64,000 bases of DNA from Elgaria multicarinata webbii (lineage: Eukaryota; Chordata; Lepidosauria; Squamata; Anguidae): assembly GCF_023053635.1 (NCBI RefSeq), contig NC_086175.1, positions 23,290,740-23,354,739 on the forward strand, given 5' to 3'. Every line of letters starts with the position of its first letter. The stretch's first letter is position 1. The notes below the pieces were generated by a model, which was not told where the DNA came from, made no database searches, and saw only the letters and a program-made list of their open reading frames with translations. The position numbers and the translations under genes were made by a program. Positions 11,863 through 64,000 of the stretch are shown here, piece after piece.

Positions 11863-12151
11863 CGACAAGAAAGCCAGCAGTCCCCAGCAGTCCCAGTCTT
11901 CAACTGGTTTCTCAAGTGCCCAGCTCAACCCCAGGAAATTCCACTGTGACCCGCACAGCACGGCTCACAATGGCATGTGTGATTTCACAGCTCCCCTTTA
12001 CTGACAGAGAAAGCTACAGTGGGTTTGCCTCCAGTGGGTTATCCTACATTTCCCCCTGCCCTCAAAATGGGGGTGACTGACACCAATGCTAAATCCATCA
12101 CTTGTCTAGCGATTCCCCCCACCCCAACGCTTTGGGGGATGGACTCTTCTT
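10233..12151 (-). mobile_element. Ty3/Gypsy (chromovirus-like) LTR retrotransposon fossil
   Basis: Minus-strand remains of a Ty3/Gypsy element. Parts seen: integrase-like sequence at about 10717-11165 (LAYNNAVRGST and FLEELHVYRM are typical), the integrase C-terminus and chromodomain region at about 10310-10690 (PVAFHLRLP, then a FEVQDILDS-like stretch), and an LTR-like block at about 11195-12048 next to a purine-rich tract. A 74-bp segment occurs identically at 10233-10306 and 12078-12151. The remains are clearly broken, with several interruptions, and rearranged, perhaps from two copies. The near-identical repeats suggest that at least part of the rearrangement is fairly young. Confidence 0.75.
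11826..11862. repeat. (GA)n(CAGA)n microsatellite
   Basis: GAGA dinucleotide run passing into GACA tetranucleotide repeats, inside the LTR-like block. Confidence 0.9.
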
Positions 12152-12429
12152 TAAAAAGAGTTGTTCTGTAAAATGCTGTTATTGTTATTTAATTGCTGAT
12201 ACATTGTATATTATTGTTTGAATTTTTTTTATTATTTACCTACACATTGGAGACTTCTGCCCTGTTGGATTTATTTTTATGTGTTAAAGTTGTGTATCAC
12301 CAAGAAGAACACATCTTTTTGTATGCCTGATTATGAACATTATATAATAGTATTCTCAAACAGCATTTGTAGGATTGATGTAAATATCACCCACAGTAGA
12401 AATATATAAAAATGTTAGTTTATCTTTCA

Positions 12430-13760
12430 CTTCAAATGTGAATTTTTGTGGTTGAGTGCTAAGCCCCCCAATTGTGTTCTACCTTAGCTCACACCTACAG
12501 ATAACTTCCCCCAGTGGTTTCATGTAGATCTTGAGCAGCATGGGGGACAGAATCGAATAATAGAATAGTAGAGTTGGAAGGGGCCTATTAGGCCATCGAG
12601 TCCAACCCCCTGCTCAATGCAGGAATCCATCTTAAAGCATCCCTGACAGATGGCTGTCCAGCTGCCTCTTGAATGCCTCTAGCATGGGAGAGCGCCGTGG
12701 AACTCCATAGCATAGTTGCCAAAGCACAGAGCAATAATCCCCCAGCTCTACCCTCTGGAATCGTCCCTCCAAGTTGGAGTGGAACCATTGCAACGTAGTG
12801 CCTCCAACACTCAGCACTGACAACCTATCCAGAATGATACCATGGTAGATGGTATCGAAAGCCACTTAGAGGTCCAGGAGAATCAACAGGGTTGCACTCC
12901 CCCTGTCCCTCTCTGGCAAAGGTCATCCCACAGGGTGACCAAGGCAGTTTCCATTCCAAAACCAGGCCTGAAGCATGATTGAAATGGATCTAGATAATCT
13001 GTTTCATTCAAAAGTGCCTGGAGTTGTCCTGCAACCACCCGCTCAAGTACCTTGTCCAGGAAGTGGATGTTTGCCAATGGCCTATAATTGTTAACATCTT
13101 CTGAGTCCAGGTAAGTTTTTTTTCCGGAGTGGCCTGATTACCGCCTCTTTTAAAGAGGCTGGTATCACTCCCTCTCTCAGGGAGGAATTTACAATCTCCT
13201 GGACTCACCCGGCAATCCCATCTTTAATTAATGTAATGAGTCATGAAGGGCAAGGGTCAAGCACTCAGGTGGTTGACTGGACTTGGCCAAGCATGTCCAC
13301 ATCCTCGGGCCTCAATTACTGAAATTCATTCAATGAAACTGGACCAGATGGTGCTCTGGACGCCTCTACTTCATTAAAGGTTTCCAATAAATGACAAATC
13401 TGAGTGATTATCTTCAAAGTGCTGTGAAAACTCATCACAGCGTGCTACTGAGGGTTCCACAGTCCGTTGCCCAGAGTGTAGAAGGCCATGATCCACCCTG
13501 GAGTATAGAAAGCCATGATCCTCCCTGAAAATGCTCTGCTGGATGATAGAGGAGACACAATGCTGGTTGCAAAGAACTGACTCTTTGCCACCCTCACTGC
13601 CACAGAGTAGGCTCAATCATGAGCTCTATCTATCCTGTGTTCAACCAGACTCAGCAGGAGTTTTTCTCCACGTGGATGCCCTATGGCCACATTCTGTAGC
13701 TTATAAGTATTCTTGGCCCAGTTTTGAGCTTGCTCTCTATTGCTCATGTGATCTTTCCCT
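12430..13760 (-). mobile_element. L2-like LINE fragment, minus strand, split by a CR1
   Basis: Minus-strand frames contain LDPFQSCFRPGFGMETALVT (RT motif region), FDTIYHGIILDRLS and CDEFSQHFEDN, which match the copy at 42945-45050. The 3' side near 12500-12547 and the part from 12681 upward are interrupted by a CR1 tail at 12548-12680. The frames carry stops and shifts. No promoter or ORF1 was identified. The upper boundary is approximate. Confidence 0.8.
12548..12680 (-). mobile_element. CR1 3' tail inserted in the L2-like LINE
   Basis: Reads AGAGTTGGAAGGGGCC and GTCCAACCCCCTGCTCAATG, the complement of a CR1 3' end. It is flanked by a short imperfect duplication (AGCATGGGGGA at 12537-12547, AGCATGGGAGA at 12681-12691). 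The L2-like sequence resumes on the other side, so the CR1 is the younger insertion. Confidence 0.82.
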
Positions 13761-15280
13761 GATCTCCTTGGTAAGCATTTTCTGGTTTGATATTTATGTT
13801 ATGTCAGAGCAGTTTGCCATTACCCCTATGCCCCTATTTCATGCCATTGCAGGAATGCAGGAACGTCAACAGCAAAATAAGAACTAGGCATGTGGGCGGC
13901 GATCAGGGGTGTTGGGAAAGAGTGCGTGGATCCAGATTTAATTATACTTAGAGCAGGCTCACTGAAATGAATTGGACTTTAGTTATGGCTAATTTATGTC
14001 CCGTTGATGTCAATGGATTTAATCTAAGTATAACTAAATCTGGATCCATCTCAGTATTTTTGTCATCAGTTTCCAAGAAGGCAAAAAATGATTCGCCCAT
14101 CCCTAATAATTTATGTTGTGTTGGCACGTTTAGTAGATTTATGTTATTGATTGTTTGCACTGGTATTTTATTTGTATCATCATTATTATTATGTTTTAAG
14201 TTGTAAAATACCTGGAGAACGTTTTTGAGGCATTTAACAAAATAAATAAATAGGCAAAAATAAAAACCAAAACAAGTGGAATTGTTGGCACAATTTTCCT
14301 CAGGGGCCCTCCTTGATCACACAGTGTTGGATTCTTGGAGCTAGGAAACACATGCAAAATGTGGACCCAACACTTGGGGGAAATCAGATTTTCAGATGGC
14401 ATTCTCAGTTTGCTTGTTAACTGCCAAAGGCAGATAGGGCAGGGAAAGTTACATTACTTCCTATGAAGGTAGCAATGTTTTTTGACTTAAACTTTTAACA
14501 TTTCGTCACTTGGCAGGACATGCATTGGATCTAGAGAAACAATAGGGGTGTGACAACTCCCTGCAATAACTTGGCTGTTTCCTGCCCTGCAATGAATAAA
14601 CCTACCCTCAGGGCTTCTGGGAATCCATTTTATAGAAACTAGTGTATAAAAATGAACCCAGTAGGAGTTTCTATATTCCTATTGCACCGTTCAATTTTAA
14701 GTTAATAACGTTCTCATGAAGATGTATTTTGTATTTATTTTCTCCCATTGATTTTATTCTCAGTCTTCTGCACTTGGGAACAATCCTAAAGTGCTCCTTT
14801 TGCTGTTGGAAAGTTGTCTCAGCTGCCTTTCCTTATATTATATTTTTTGCTTTTGTCTGACTGTGGGGTTTTTTTAAAACGCTATTACCAATCTTATGAT
14901 TCTGTTGACTCATCTGGGTTGCTAACATATAATTTATTTTCCTCTCATGAGATTTTTAATTCTTTGCTTCCTCCTCACTTTTACATATTTAAATTTGAAG
15001 CATATATTTGAACTGAAGTAATCTCTCCTCCTCTCCCATGATCCAATCTGTAAATCAAATGGGAGCACATTATTTGACAGGATTATGCCCTTGGGTTGTC
15101 CTTGACCATGGTGAGAATTCTCTACAGCAACTGTTGTCTGGCAACAGTCATTTCATTGGGCTTCCCTTTTTGACAGTGGCAAAAGCAGTGGTGCAGCTAG
15201 TTAATTCTAGACCCTGGGCCAGTGTTGGCATCAAGAGTAGGCATAGTGGTGGGGCATCTTCTGAGAGCCCACACTCCACT

Positions 15281-15314
<34 letters not shown>

Positions 15315-15519
15315 ACTCTATTAAGCCTGTAGTGGCTGTGCAGTGGTGCTGTGTTGTTTAAATGACGCAGCCACCAATTTGTAGCCATATTGGGACTTCC
15401 CCTCCCTAAACTGTGTGTTTTCAAAGTGCTGATTTACTGCGGCTTTTACCTTTGCTCTGGATTATCCAGTGAAAAAGCTCCAATTGGCTACTGAAGATGG
15501 CAGAGACAGAGTTCAGAGA
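13761..15519. other. Intergenic; LINE tail and a GT repeat
   Basis: No gene is supported. At 14110-14250 a LINE-like 3' tail (CTGGAGAACGTTTTTGAGG followed by AAATAAATAAATAG) is visible. A GT microsatellite lies at 15283-15312. The direct/inverted phrase GGATCCAGATTTAATTATAC at 13928 and its complement near 14032 make a loose hairpin. Confidence 0.5.
15283..15312. repeat. (GT)n microsatellite
   Basis: About 15 uninterrupted GT units. It creates false open frames on both strands. Confidence 0.95.
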
Positions 15520-15815
15520 GAGGCTGAAAGCTCCATGGGCACTCATGGAGTTTGCTCAGGTCCCTCACATGAAGTCGTCTGCCTCCTGCTTGCCTTCTGC
15601 CACTTCTGGCCTTCCTCGTGTGACAACCCCCCCCTTTAAGTCGTATATATATATTTTAACTCGGAATTGCTGCTCTCTCCTGCTGTGTGCAGGAGAAGCA
15701 GCGCCATTTGAACAGCAGACTCAATGGGCCTCGTGCTCGTTGGGTACTTCCTCTTTTGAAAAGAGGAAGTAACTGAGGAACGAAAATATGAAGGTAGGGA
15801 GCATGCTAACCCCTG
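15520..15815. repeat. Unclassified repeat, copy 1 (copy 2 at 16540-16850)
   Basis: Shares blocks in the same order with 16540-16850: GTCGTCTGCCTCC, CTTCTGGCCTTCC, TGCAGGAGAAGCAGC, TGGGCCTCGTGCTCGTT, TTCCTCTTTTGAAA and AAGGTAGGGAG. A local palindrome (TACTTCCTCTTTTGAAAAGAGGAAGTA) sits near the right end. The family is not recognised. It could be an LTR or a MITE. Confidence 0.7.
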
Positions 15816-16539
15816 GTGTGATGATGGAGGTTTGAGTGTGTTGTTGTTGGGTAAATGTGGGAACAAAGAGCAGGGGATAGGCTTTTCTGGCTGGATAGCC
15901 TGTGCTCCCTCCTGCCCCATCTAGCCTTACTGATTTAGCCTCGCAGCAGCAATGCTACAGACTTTTGAGCGGACATCTTCCAACGCGGTGTTGTATAGAC
16001 TCCCCCCAGGGGCCCACTGGCAAAAGCCCTCTGGCATTGCTTCTCCTCCTCACCATTGCAACCTGCTTCTTCACCTGCCTCATGCTCTGGCCCAGACACG
16101 GCTGGTGGTGAGAAGGGGGAATAATAGATGCCGCTGTGTGTACTTGCTGACTGGCTCTCTGCCTGTCAAACAACCAAGTGGTAACAACACTGAGAAAGAG
16201 GTTGAGGAGCAAGAGCAGGTGGTGACAATAGTGGTGACAAGGTAGACTCACTGTGGGAAAGGGCTCATTGGGCCCTCAAAAACCTAGAGCAGACAGCTGC
16301 CCTGGACTTAACAGTCTTACAGCCACCGCCCCCCTCCACAGCTGTATGTATTACTTCAGTTGTGAAGCACACAAGTAACTGCTTCTGTAGCCCTGATATT
16401 TTAGAGCAAAACATCACATAAACAACATCAACTATTTGCCAACCCTGACTTAACATCCCCCCCAACAACTTCTGAGCATGTGCGGTTTCACATTTTATTT
16501 TCATGCAAATAATAGCACCGTCATGACTACAGGAATAAA

Positions 16540-16850
16540 ATGGGAGCCTGTGGGCTCCATCCCACGAGCGTTTTATTGTACACTTGATTCTGGTCCCTCC
16601 CATGACGTCGTCTGCCTCCCGTGCGCCATCTGTCCCTTCTGGCCTTCCTTGCACAACAACAAATCTCTCAACAAAGTCCGATTTAATTTTAAATCCGGAA
16701 GTTGCTGCTCTTTCCTGCTGTATGCAGGAGAAGCAGCACGATTAGAACAGCCAACTGAATGGGCCTCGTGCTCGTTTACTTCCTCTTTTGAAACAGGAAG
16801 TAACTAGAGTAACGAAAACAGGGGTGGAGAAGCGAAGGTAGGGAGTGTGT
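16540..16850. repeat. Unclassified repeat, copy 2
   Basis: Direct-orientation partner of 15520-15815, about 1.03 kb away, with the same block order and many substitutions. Open frames here are by-products. There is no gene evidence. Confidence 0.7.
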
Positions 16851-18453
16851 TTTCCCACATGTGATGGAGCCCTATGTCTGCCACTAACCATATGTACTTG
16901 GGAATGAGCACATTTTGTTGGGGGGGGGGGAAGTAATAGTTTTTTTAAAAAAAATATGGAAAGAATAAAGTGTATCTGTAACTGTGTATATATGGTCATT
17001 TGGGACCCCCTGGACTTTGGCCCCAAGGCCCAGCCTAGCTGCACCACAACAGTCAGTATTTCTTAAGGTAGACCAATCTCCTTTAACAAAACTGGTTGAC
17101 TAACACAGCCTGGGGCTGTAATTCTTTTACACACCTGCTAGTTTTGATTTTAGCACTGATTTTTTGTTGCAAAACTTCACAGCCTGCATTTTGCAGTCCT
17201 ATGCAACACCCTGTCACTTTGCTACAAGAACCCTGAGGCTACTTGCCTGTTTTCTCTGAAGAAAGCCCCAAACAGTATTAAATGGACTCTAGTCCACAAA
17301 AGCTAAAGCCATAATATACTTATTTTGGTGCCGCAAAATAAATTATTTTTGCCACAACAGACTAAGGGCACAATGGTATGCATGTTTAGACAGAAAAAAG
17401 TCCTGCAACTCCCAGATTCCCCAGCCAGCTTGCTGGGAATTGTAGGATTTATCTAAATATGGATCAATTGCACCCTAATAATCCTAGGCGATTCCGCTGA
17501 AGAGTCTTGTGGCACCTTAGATTGACAACCAAGGGCACAATCTTATGCATGTTCAGACAAAAGGGGGGAAAAAGCCCACAAATCCCAGGAATAAATATGC
17601 ATACTATTGTACCCTTATTCTGGCATAAGCTTTCATGGACTACAGTCAACCTCATCAGGCCCCCGTCTTGACGGCGGTGCTTTGGCGCTGCGATGCCTCC
17701 AGCTCCCACGCTTGCGTTCCTTCCCGGCATCTGCATGGGAAGGAACGCAAGTGCAGACTTTCCGCTGCTGTTGGGCTGAGCACCGGGAGGGATGGGGGAG
17801 GAATGAGGCAGCCAGAGGTGGACGAGGAGAGGGACGCAGGGCACCCGAACCACCTCCCTCTGGCTGGCCGTTCCTTCCCTCCCCCCATTTTTTAAATTAT
17901 TATCTGTATTTGCACAGCTTCGCAGATACAGATAAAAAATAGGGGGGGGGGGATGGGCCCCGTTCTTCTCCTCCCCCCGTTTTCTTTAAATTATATACCA
18001 GGGGACTCTCCTGAACTCCTGGAGGTCCGCCTCCTTCCCTGTCCAGCCAATGGCAGCCAACCAGGGGGTGCCATCGGCTGTGACACACTTCCACAGACAA
18101 AAAAGCGGAGTTTCTGGGGTTTGCCCCCGGATGCATGTAGATGACCTGCCACTACTGCGAATCCACCCTGGGGCAGACCCATCGTCTAGACAAGCCCCAG
18201 TATTATGGAGAATGAAGTTTATATACAGTACATATACTTTCATGATTAATCTTTACTGAGGGAACCATTCCCCTTTTTTTTTTTTTGGCTGAAGAGCAGG
18301 GTAAAAATACTATTAAATAATTAAATCTTATGTTGAGGGCGGGAAGAGTGGTAAACAGTGAGCCATTTCCCCTGGCAGGTCAGTACAGTTCAGTGAACTC
18401 AGCGCGGGTTTCGCTTGTGTGCGTAAATCTATATTGCGTTGTGTGCAAACAGA
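16851..18453. other. ABCC4 upstream flank
   Basis: Holds two short palindromic repeats of the ATGCATGTTTAGACAGAAAA family (17364-17475 and a diverged one at 17531-17617). A GC-rich patch at 17640-17880 contains several overlapping open frames without family resemblance. Homopolymer runs lie near 16918, 17941 and 18272. No CLDN10-like or other neighbouring exon was recognised. Confidence 0.45.
17364..17475. repeat. Short palindromic MITE (GCATGTTTAGACAG family)
   Basis: AGGGCACAATGGTATGCATG at the left mirrors the AATTGCACCCTAAT-type right end. The centre pairs CAACTCCCAG with CTGGGAATTG. Further copies are at 19648-19763, 49342-49462 and 62346-62455. Confidence 0.75.
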
Positions 18454-18547
18454 GGCTGAGTTTGGACGACACGCAAATCGACGGTTGTTTCCCATTCGGT
18501 TCCTATCACCCCACCTCAGTTGATTAGCGTGTCCTCCGAACACAGCC
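18454..18547. mobile_element. Palindromic MITE (GGCTGAGTTCGGACGACACG family) beside the promoter
   Basis: The left end GGCTGAGTTTGGACGACACG pairs with the right end CGTGTCCTCCGAACACAGCC. Better preserved copies are at 22222-22317 and 23810-23890. It ends about 375 bp upstream of the ABCC4 start codon, directly before the CpG-rich region. Confidence 0.82.
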
Positions 18548-18921
18548 AGACTGTTCCTCCTGCAGTCACGAAGAATCATCAGGAGACTGGCCAGGAAGTC
18601 GCTCGAGGCTTGCGCGCGCGCGCCTTTCCCTTCCTCCCACCCAGCCCGGCGGCGCCGGTGAAGCGCAGGGCGCTTTGCTGCAGCTCCCTCTCGAGGTGAC
18701 CGCAGCCGCCGCCGCACCGCGAAAGGGTATCAGGTTTCCCGGAAACGCCGGCTGCCCTGCCCTGCCCTGCAGCAGGAGCCTCTTTCCCAGCGTGGCTTAT
18801 ACAACGCGGTGCCGGCTGGTGGTGGCCTGAGCCGAGCGTGCTCCTTGTCGGACCGCCATCTGCTGCCAATCCTCCTCTTTCTCCCCTGGCCGGCTCCCAG
18901 AGCGCGTAAAGACGGCGGCCG

Positions 18922-60375
<41,454 letters not shown>

Positions 60376-61673
60376 TAGGTAACTTTCTAGGTGGCTTTAA
60401 GTTTTACATCTATGAATTGATTTTCATAGTATGTCTTCTACCTAATTATTCACCTTCTACATGTCGATTAAACATGGGGCAGTTGTTTGAAGTGAACCTT
60501 TTTGAAAATGAAAACACCATTTCCTTAATGGTTGAAACTCACCTGACTCCAGTTGGGTCTTTTACCTCTTGTCCTCCCTCATTTGCTGATGGAGATTGGG
60601 ATGGGATGGTAGGAGGCTGTAGATGAAAGCCAACTTCCACAGCCTAGGAGAGACCTCTCCTTGGGCATGCTGAGCTTGTTTTCAGCAAATGACAGCCAGC
60701 TCCCCAAGGCCCAGGAGAGGATAACCAGCCCTGCATCTCCACCTGCAAATGACACTACTGCTGTCCACCATCTGCCCTGCTGTACTGCCCTTCCCTCTGT
60801 TACCCCTCCTCCTTTTTCAAGGTAAATGGTTTATTTCTTGGGAAAAGGGGAGAACTGGCAGGGAGGAGGGGTTTGGGGGGTGTGTGGGAGAGAATTGGGC
60901 TGCATGAGCATTCAGGCTGAACTCTCAGAACAGTCCGTCAAGGTTTGACTTGAACCCTAGAGCAGCCCAGGTGGTTTGGGGGTCTATTGAATAAGTGATT
61001 GCCCATGCCTAATTTTAATGGTAGAGAACAAAATTCATAATATAAAAGTATTGGGGTTTTGTTTGTTTGTTGTCAAAATTGCTTATGTGAACATTTAAAA
61101 AAACATTGGAGGTGGGTGGTGAGATACCATTTTTCTACCATAAGTTAAAAAGCAGTTGAGCTGATTGTAAAGTGATCCAATTTTGTGTAATAATAATATG
61201 TTGAACATGAAGTAGGCTGTTTTCCAGTTATAGAAATCTTAGAAAACATTCAGCAGTATATTTACTTGGATGTAAGTTCCATTGAGCACAATGGAGCTTA
61301 CTTCCTAGTAATTGCAGCCTATGCACATTTAGAATTTTCTCTGTCTAAATGTGCATAGGATTAGTTCAGTAATCTTCTGAAGTTTAATCAATGAATTGAC
61401 TAGCTGGTTAAATATGCTGTGTTAATTGTTAATCTTTGTTAAGAGTGCTAATTTTCTGGGGGCACTTCTGGTGTTTAGAATTAAATTTGCTAATTATAGG
61501 TTTAATATATTTTTAGGGACTTTAATAATACAAGTTTTAACATTGATTTTGACTACATGAACTGCCATCTTTTCCCAAATGATTTAACTTTCCTGGTTTG
61601 TGAGGAGGCTGGTGTTTAGATATAGTTGGTTCAGAGCAAGGATGGTGGGTTCTCCATCTTCCCGTCTGAGTTA

Positions 61674-61814
61674 GGCCACAGCTAGACCTAAGGTTTATCC
61701 TGGGATCATCCAGGGTTCGCCCCTGCCTGAGCACTGGATCCCCTGTGTGTCACCTAGATGAACAGGTTTGACCCCTGGACGATCCAGGGATAAACCTTAG
61801 GTCTAGCTATGGCC
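61674..61814. mobile_element. MITE, GGCCACAGCTAGACCTAA family, in repeat B
   Basis: Differs from 41633-41764 by only a few substitutions plus a small length difference. The corresponding place in copy A (about 49058-49062) is uninterrupted, which gives an empty-site comparison. Confidence 0.9.
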
Positions 61815-61904
61815 TGTGTTTATCTATTAGTGCAATTTACATGGACAGTTGTTGGAGGGTATTTCTATGTGTGGATGAAATGGGGGGCAGCTATATTACA
61901 TTGT

Positions 61905-62070
61905 AGTTAATTTATTTCAGCTTAAATACAGCTCTCTGGGCAGTTTACAAAAGTTAAAAACAGTGAACATTAAAAAGTATACAAAATTTTAAACCATCAA
62001 AAATATAAAAACAACAGTATAAAACAGTATCCATTTAAACAACAACACTTCTGGGGTCCATTAAAAAAAA
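61905..62070 (-). mobile_element. L2-like LINE tail, minus strand, in repeat B
   Basis: AGCTCTCTGGGCAGTTTACA, AAAAACAGTGAACATTAAAA and TTCTGGGGTCCATTAAAAAA are shared almost exactly with 22400-22545. Confidence 0.82.
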
Positions 62071-62241
62071 GACAGGAGTCACACTGCTGCTTTAAAGCAG
62101 TATTGAAGTGCACTGACAACTGTTGGGGCTCATTGACACATACCATATACCACTTTCATACACTATATCCTGCTTAGTGTGGCTTCTGCCTTTTATATAC
62201 CGCTTTCATAGTGCAATATCCTGCTTGGTGTAGATGAGGCC
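62071..62241. mobile_element. Partial MITE, ATCTACACCAAGCAGG family, in repeat B
   Basis: Right end TGCTTGGTGTAGATGAGGCC and centre ACTGACAACTGTTGGGGCTC match 4707-4933. The outer left arm is missing, and the element starts at GACAGGAGTCACACTGC against the LINE tail. Confidence 0.82.
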
Positions 62242-62613
62242 TGAGCTCTCTGATTTTAATTGTGCAATTACTCCATTTCGCCCGTTAATTCATTTTGTAA
62301 TGTTGTACAATTTTTATTAACGGTCTTTGGCTTTCAAATAAATGACTAAGGATGCAATCTTATGCATGTTTAGGTAGGAAAAAAAAGTTCCACAACTCTG
62401 GGGTATGCTGGGAGTTGTAGGACTTTTTTCCTGTATAAACTTGCACAAGACTGCACCCGAGTTCATTAATCACCTGAAGTTTTACCAATGAATTGATTAA
62501 TTGGTTAAATGTACAAGTTTCTACATGTGTATTATATATTAATTCTGAAGAAAAAATGTTTTTTCTTTTCAGATGACACACATACATGTTGTAGACACGC
62601 AAAATCTTAGAGG

Positions 62614-62642
62614 CGTGTGTGTGTGTGTGTGTGTGTGTGTGT
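62614..62642. repeat. (GT)n microsatellite
   Basis: About 14 uninterrupted GT units. Confidence 0.95.
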
Positions 62643-63479
62643 TAATAAAAAGAGAAAAGAATACCTCTTCTATGATGGTATTTCTCACCTTTTTTTCAGT
62701 GATACATGGTTTGAATAATAATTGTATATTATTGTCATTTTCCATGTACTCTGGAAGATAGAAAAACCATTAAAACCCTAGCTTCTACACAGGTATTTCT
62801 TTATATTGTCCATTTCTTCCTGAAATGTTGTTTCTCCGATTACTCCATTCCCCCCTCCAGTATATTAATATTTTATCGGACCACCCACTCTCCACACTCC
62901 GCGCCTTCACCTTTTGTATAATAAAATGCATATTTTTGAGTATGATAAAGCTGAATTCCAAACTTGACTGTAAAATAGGGATGAAAGATTCTATTTCCAG
63001 CCTGTTTTCCCTTCACATATGTGCACTCATAAATTTGTCCCATTTCCATATGAATTTGCAAATTATTTTTTTTCAAAAAATTTGCATGAAAATTTACATG
63101 TAAATATTTAAAGGAATGTTTAAATGCACTTTCACTCAAACCGCACAGTTTGGAGTGCATTTTGGTACATTTTTTTGAGCTGAGATCAGCATCTGAATAT
63201 TTGACAAGTACAAAGATCGGTGGATAACTACATTCGGATGGGCGCAGTCGTCCAGGAGGTGCTGATCACATTAGTTCATATTGGAATTCACAAAGATTAT
63301 ATTCCTCAAATAACCCTACTATAAGGACCCATGTTAGGGCTTCAGAATCTTATTGTGAGGAGCACTTTGTCTTTTCTGCATTTACATTTAAAAATAAAAT
63401 AAAATCTTGATCTAGGCAGCCTAATCCTTTTATTTTAGGAAAGCCTTCTATATACAACAAGCAAAAATATATGACCACA

Positions 63480-64000
63480 CAAACCTATGTCTACAGTACA
63501 GTGCATTCCTTTTGGTGTGTGGAGGTGTATCTCTTATAAAAGGATATATGAGCATGTAACCCCTCTGCTGAGAGAACTGCACTGGGTGCCTATTCGCTAC
63601 CGGGCCAAGTTTAAGGTTCTTGTACTTGTGTACAAAGTCCTAAACAACTTGGGACCAGAATACCTTCTCCCCTACCAACCTCCCCGGTCACTGAGGTCAT
63701 CCGAGGGTCTGCTCCTGGTGGTTCCACATAGACCCATCCTCTGATTGGAGTCCATCGGGGAAGAGCCTTCAGCTTGGTGGCCCCCCTCCTATGGAATTCC
63801 CTGCCTCTGGAGGTCAGGCAGGCGCCAACCTTGTATTCCTTTTGGCGCCTCCTGAAAACGTCATTATTCCAGGAAGCCTTTCCTTAATGACTAGCCAAGG
63901 TTTACTGTACAATTTGCTTCTAATAAAATCTATTTTAAAGTGTTTTATTCAGTTTTTATTTTATTTTATCTTGTACACCGCTCCGAAATTTTCAATGGGG
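63480..64000 (+). mobile_element. L2-like LINE 3' end (runs to the window edge)
   Basis: The frame has ELHWVPIRYRAKFKVLVLVY and LNNLGPEYLLPYQPPRSLRS, the C-terminal part of L2-type ORF2, then LWNSLPLEVRQAPT-like text in another frame and a 3' UTR with TTCCAGGAAGCCTTTCCTTA. The antisense copy at 54030-54345 covers the same 3' region. The frame shift after position 63744 marks a dead copy. Confidence 0.87.

Larger units (their letters stand above)
61451..62455. repeat. Unnamed dispersed repeat, copy B, with nested insertions
   Basis: Matches copy A (48834-49462) in blocks but is longer because it carries a MITE at 61674-61814, an antisense L2-like tail at 61905-62070 and a MITE at 62071-62241. 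After the insertions the shared text resumes with TTAATTGTGCAATTACTCCAT and TCAAATAAATGACTAAGGAT and ends with the GCATGTTTAG palindrome. Confidence 0.82.

Noticed and set aside
11427-12080. A 217-codon open frame, the longest in the window
   Set aside because: It lies on the opposite strand to the Ty3/Gypsy debris, spans a GAGA/CAGA microsatellite and an LTR-like block, and shows no protein-family features.
15038-15424. Open frames on both strands around 15.3 kb
   Set aside because: Created by the GT microsatellite, which lacks stops in several frames.
17607-17942. Overlapping open frames in the GC-rich patch upstream of ABCC4
   Set aside because: Composition effect again. No start context, conservation cue or splice signals fit a coding exon.
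1-18453. CLDN10, the expected neighbour upstream of ABCC4 in other amniotes
   Set aside because: No claudin signature (W-GLW-C-C type or the four-helix pattern) was found on the minus strand. The gene probably lies further upstream.
62242-64000. ABCC4 exon 14
   Set aside because: No acceptor followed by the expected CICQ...HEK...LVTHQ coding sequence was found. The gene continues outside the window.

Overview
The window is vertebrate genomic DNA, most likely from a squamate reptile (a lizard-type genome). It has widely spaced exons with GT-AG introns and vertebrate codon use. Its repeats include CR1 and L2-like LINEs, a BovB-tailed Sauria-type SINE, MIR-like tRNA SINEs, a Penelope-like element and many short palindromic hAT-like MITEs. 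The species cannot be named from the sequence alone. I see no prokaryotic features, CRISPR array or tRNA/rRNA gene.

One host gene is supported: the 5' half of ABCC4 (MRP4), on the + strand. Thirteen coding exons run from the ATG at 18922 to the donor at 60374. Together they hold 1733 coding bases, about 577 codons: the N-terminus, the six helices of the first transmembrane domain, and most of the first nucleotide-binding domain (Walker A, Q-loop, LSGGQ signature, Walker B). Every junction is GT-AG and every phase fits, so there is no sign of a pseudogene. The rest of the gene lies beyond the right edge, and 60375-64000 is intron 13.

Layout. 1-18.45 kb is 5' intergenic DNA full of fossils: CR1, L2-like LINEs, hAT-like MITEs, a MIR-like SINE, broken Ty3/Gypsy LTR-retrotransposon remains at about 10.2-12.15 kb, and two unclassified repeat pairs. 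18.58-19.03 kb is a CpG-rich promoter and first exon with no clear TATA box. 19.0-31.1 kb is intron 1, with a solo-LTR fossil, CR1 pieces and a perfect hairpin. 31.1-60.4 kb holds exons 2-13, with introns of 0.8-4 kb filled with MITEs, LINEs and SINEs. 60.4-64 kb is intron 13, with a strongly nested repeat stack and the 3' end of an L2-like LINE.

I found no new gene system. What merits a second look is transposon architecture: a multi-unit foldback element, a MITE with perfect 65-bp inverted ends, a MITE with an exact 8-bp target duplication, two copies of one unnamed repeat carrying different nested insertions, opposed Penelope-like fragments, and repeats lying close to ABCC4 splice acceptors. 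Repeat family names rest on recognition by eye. No database search was possible.
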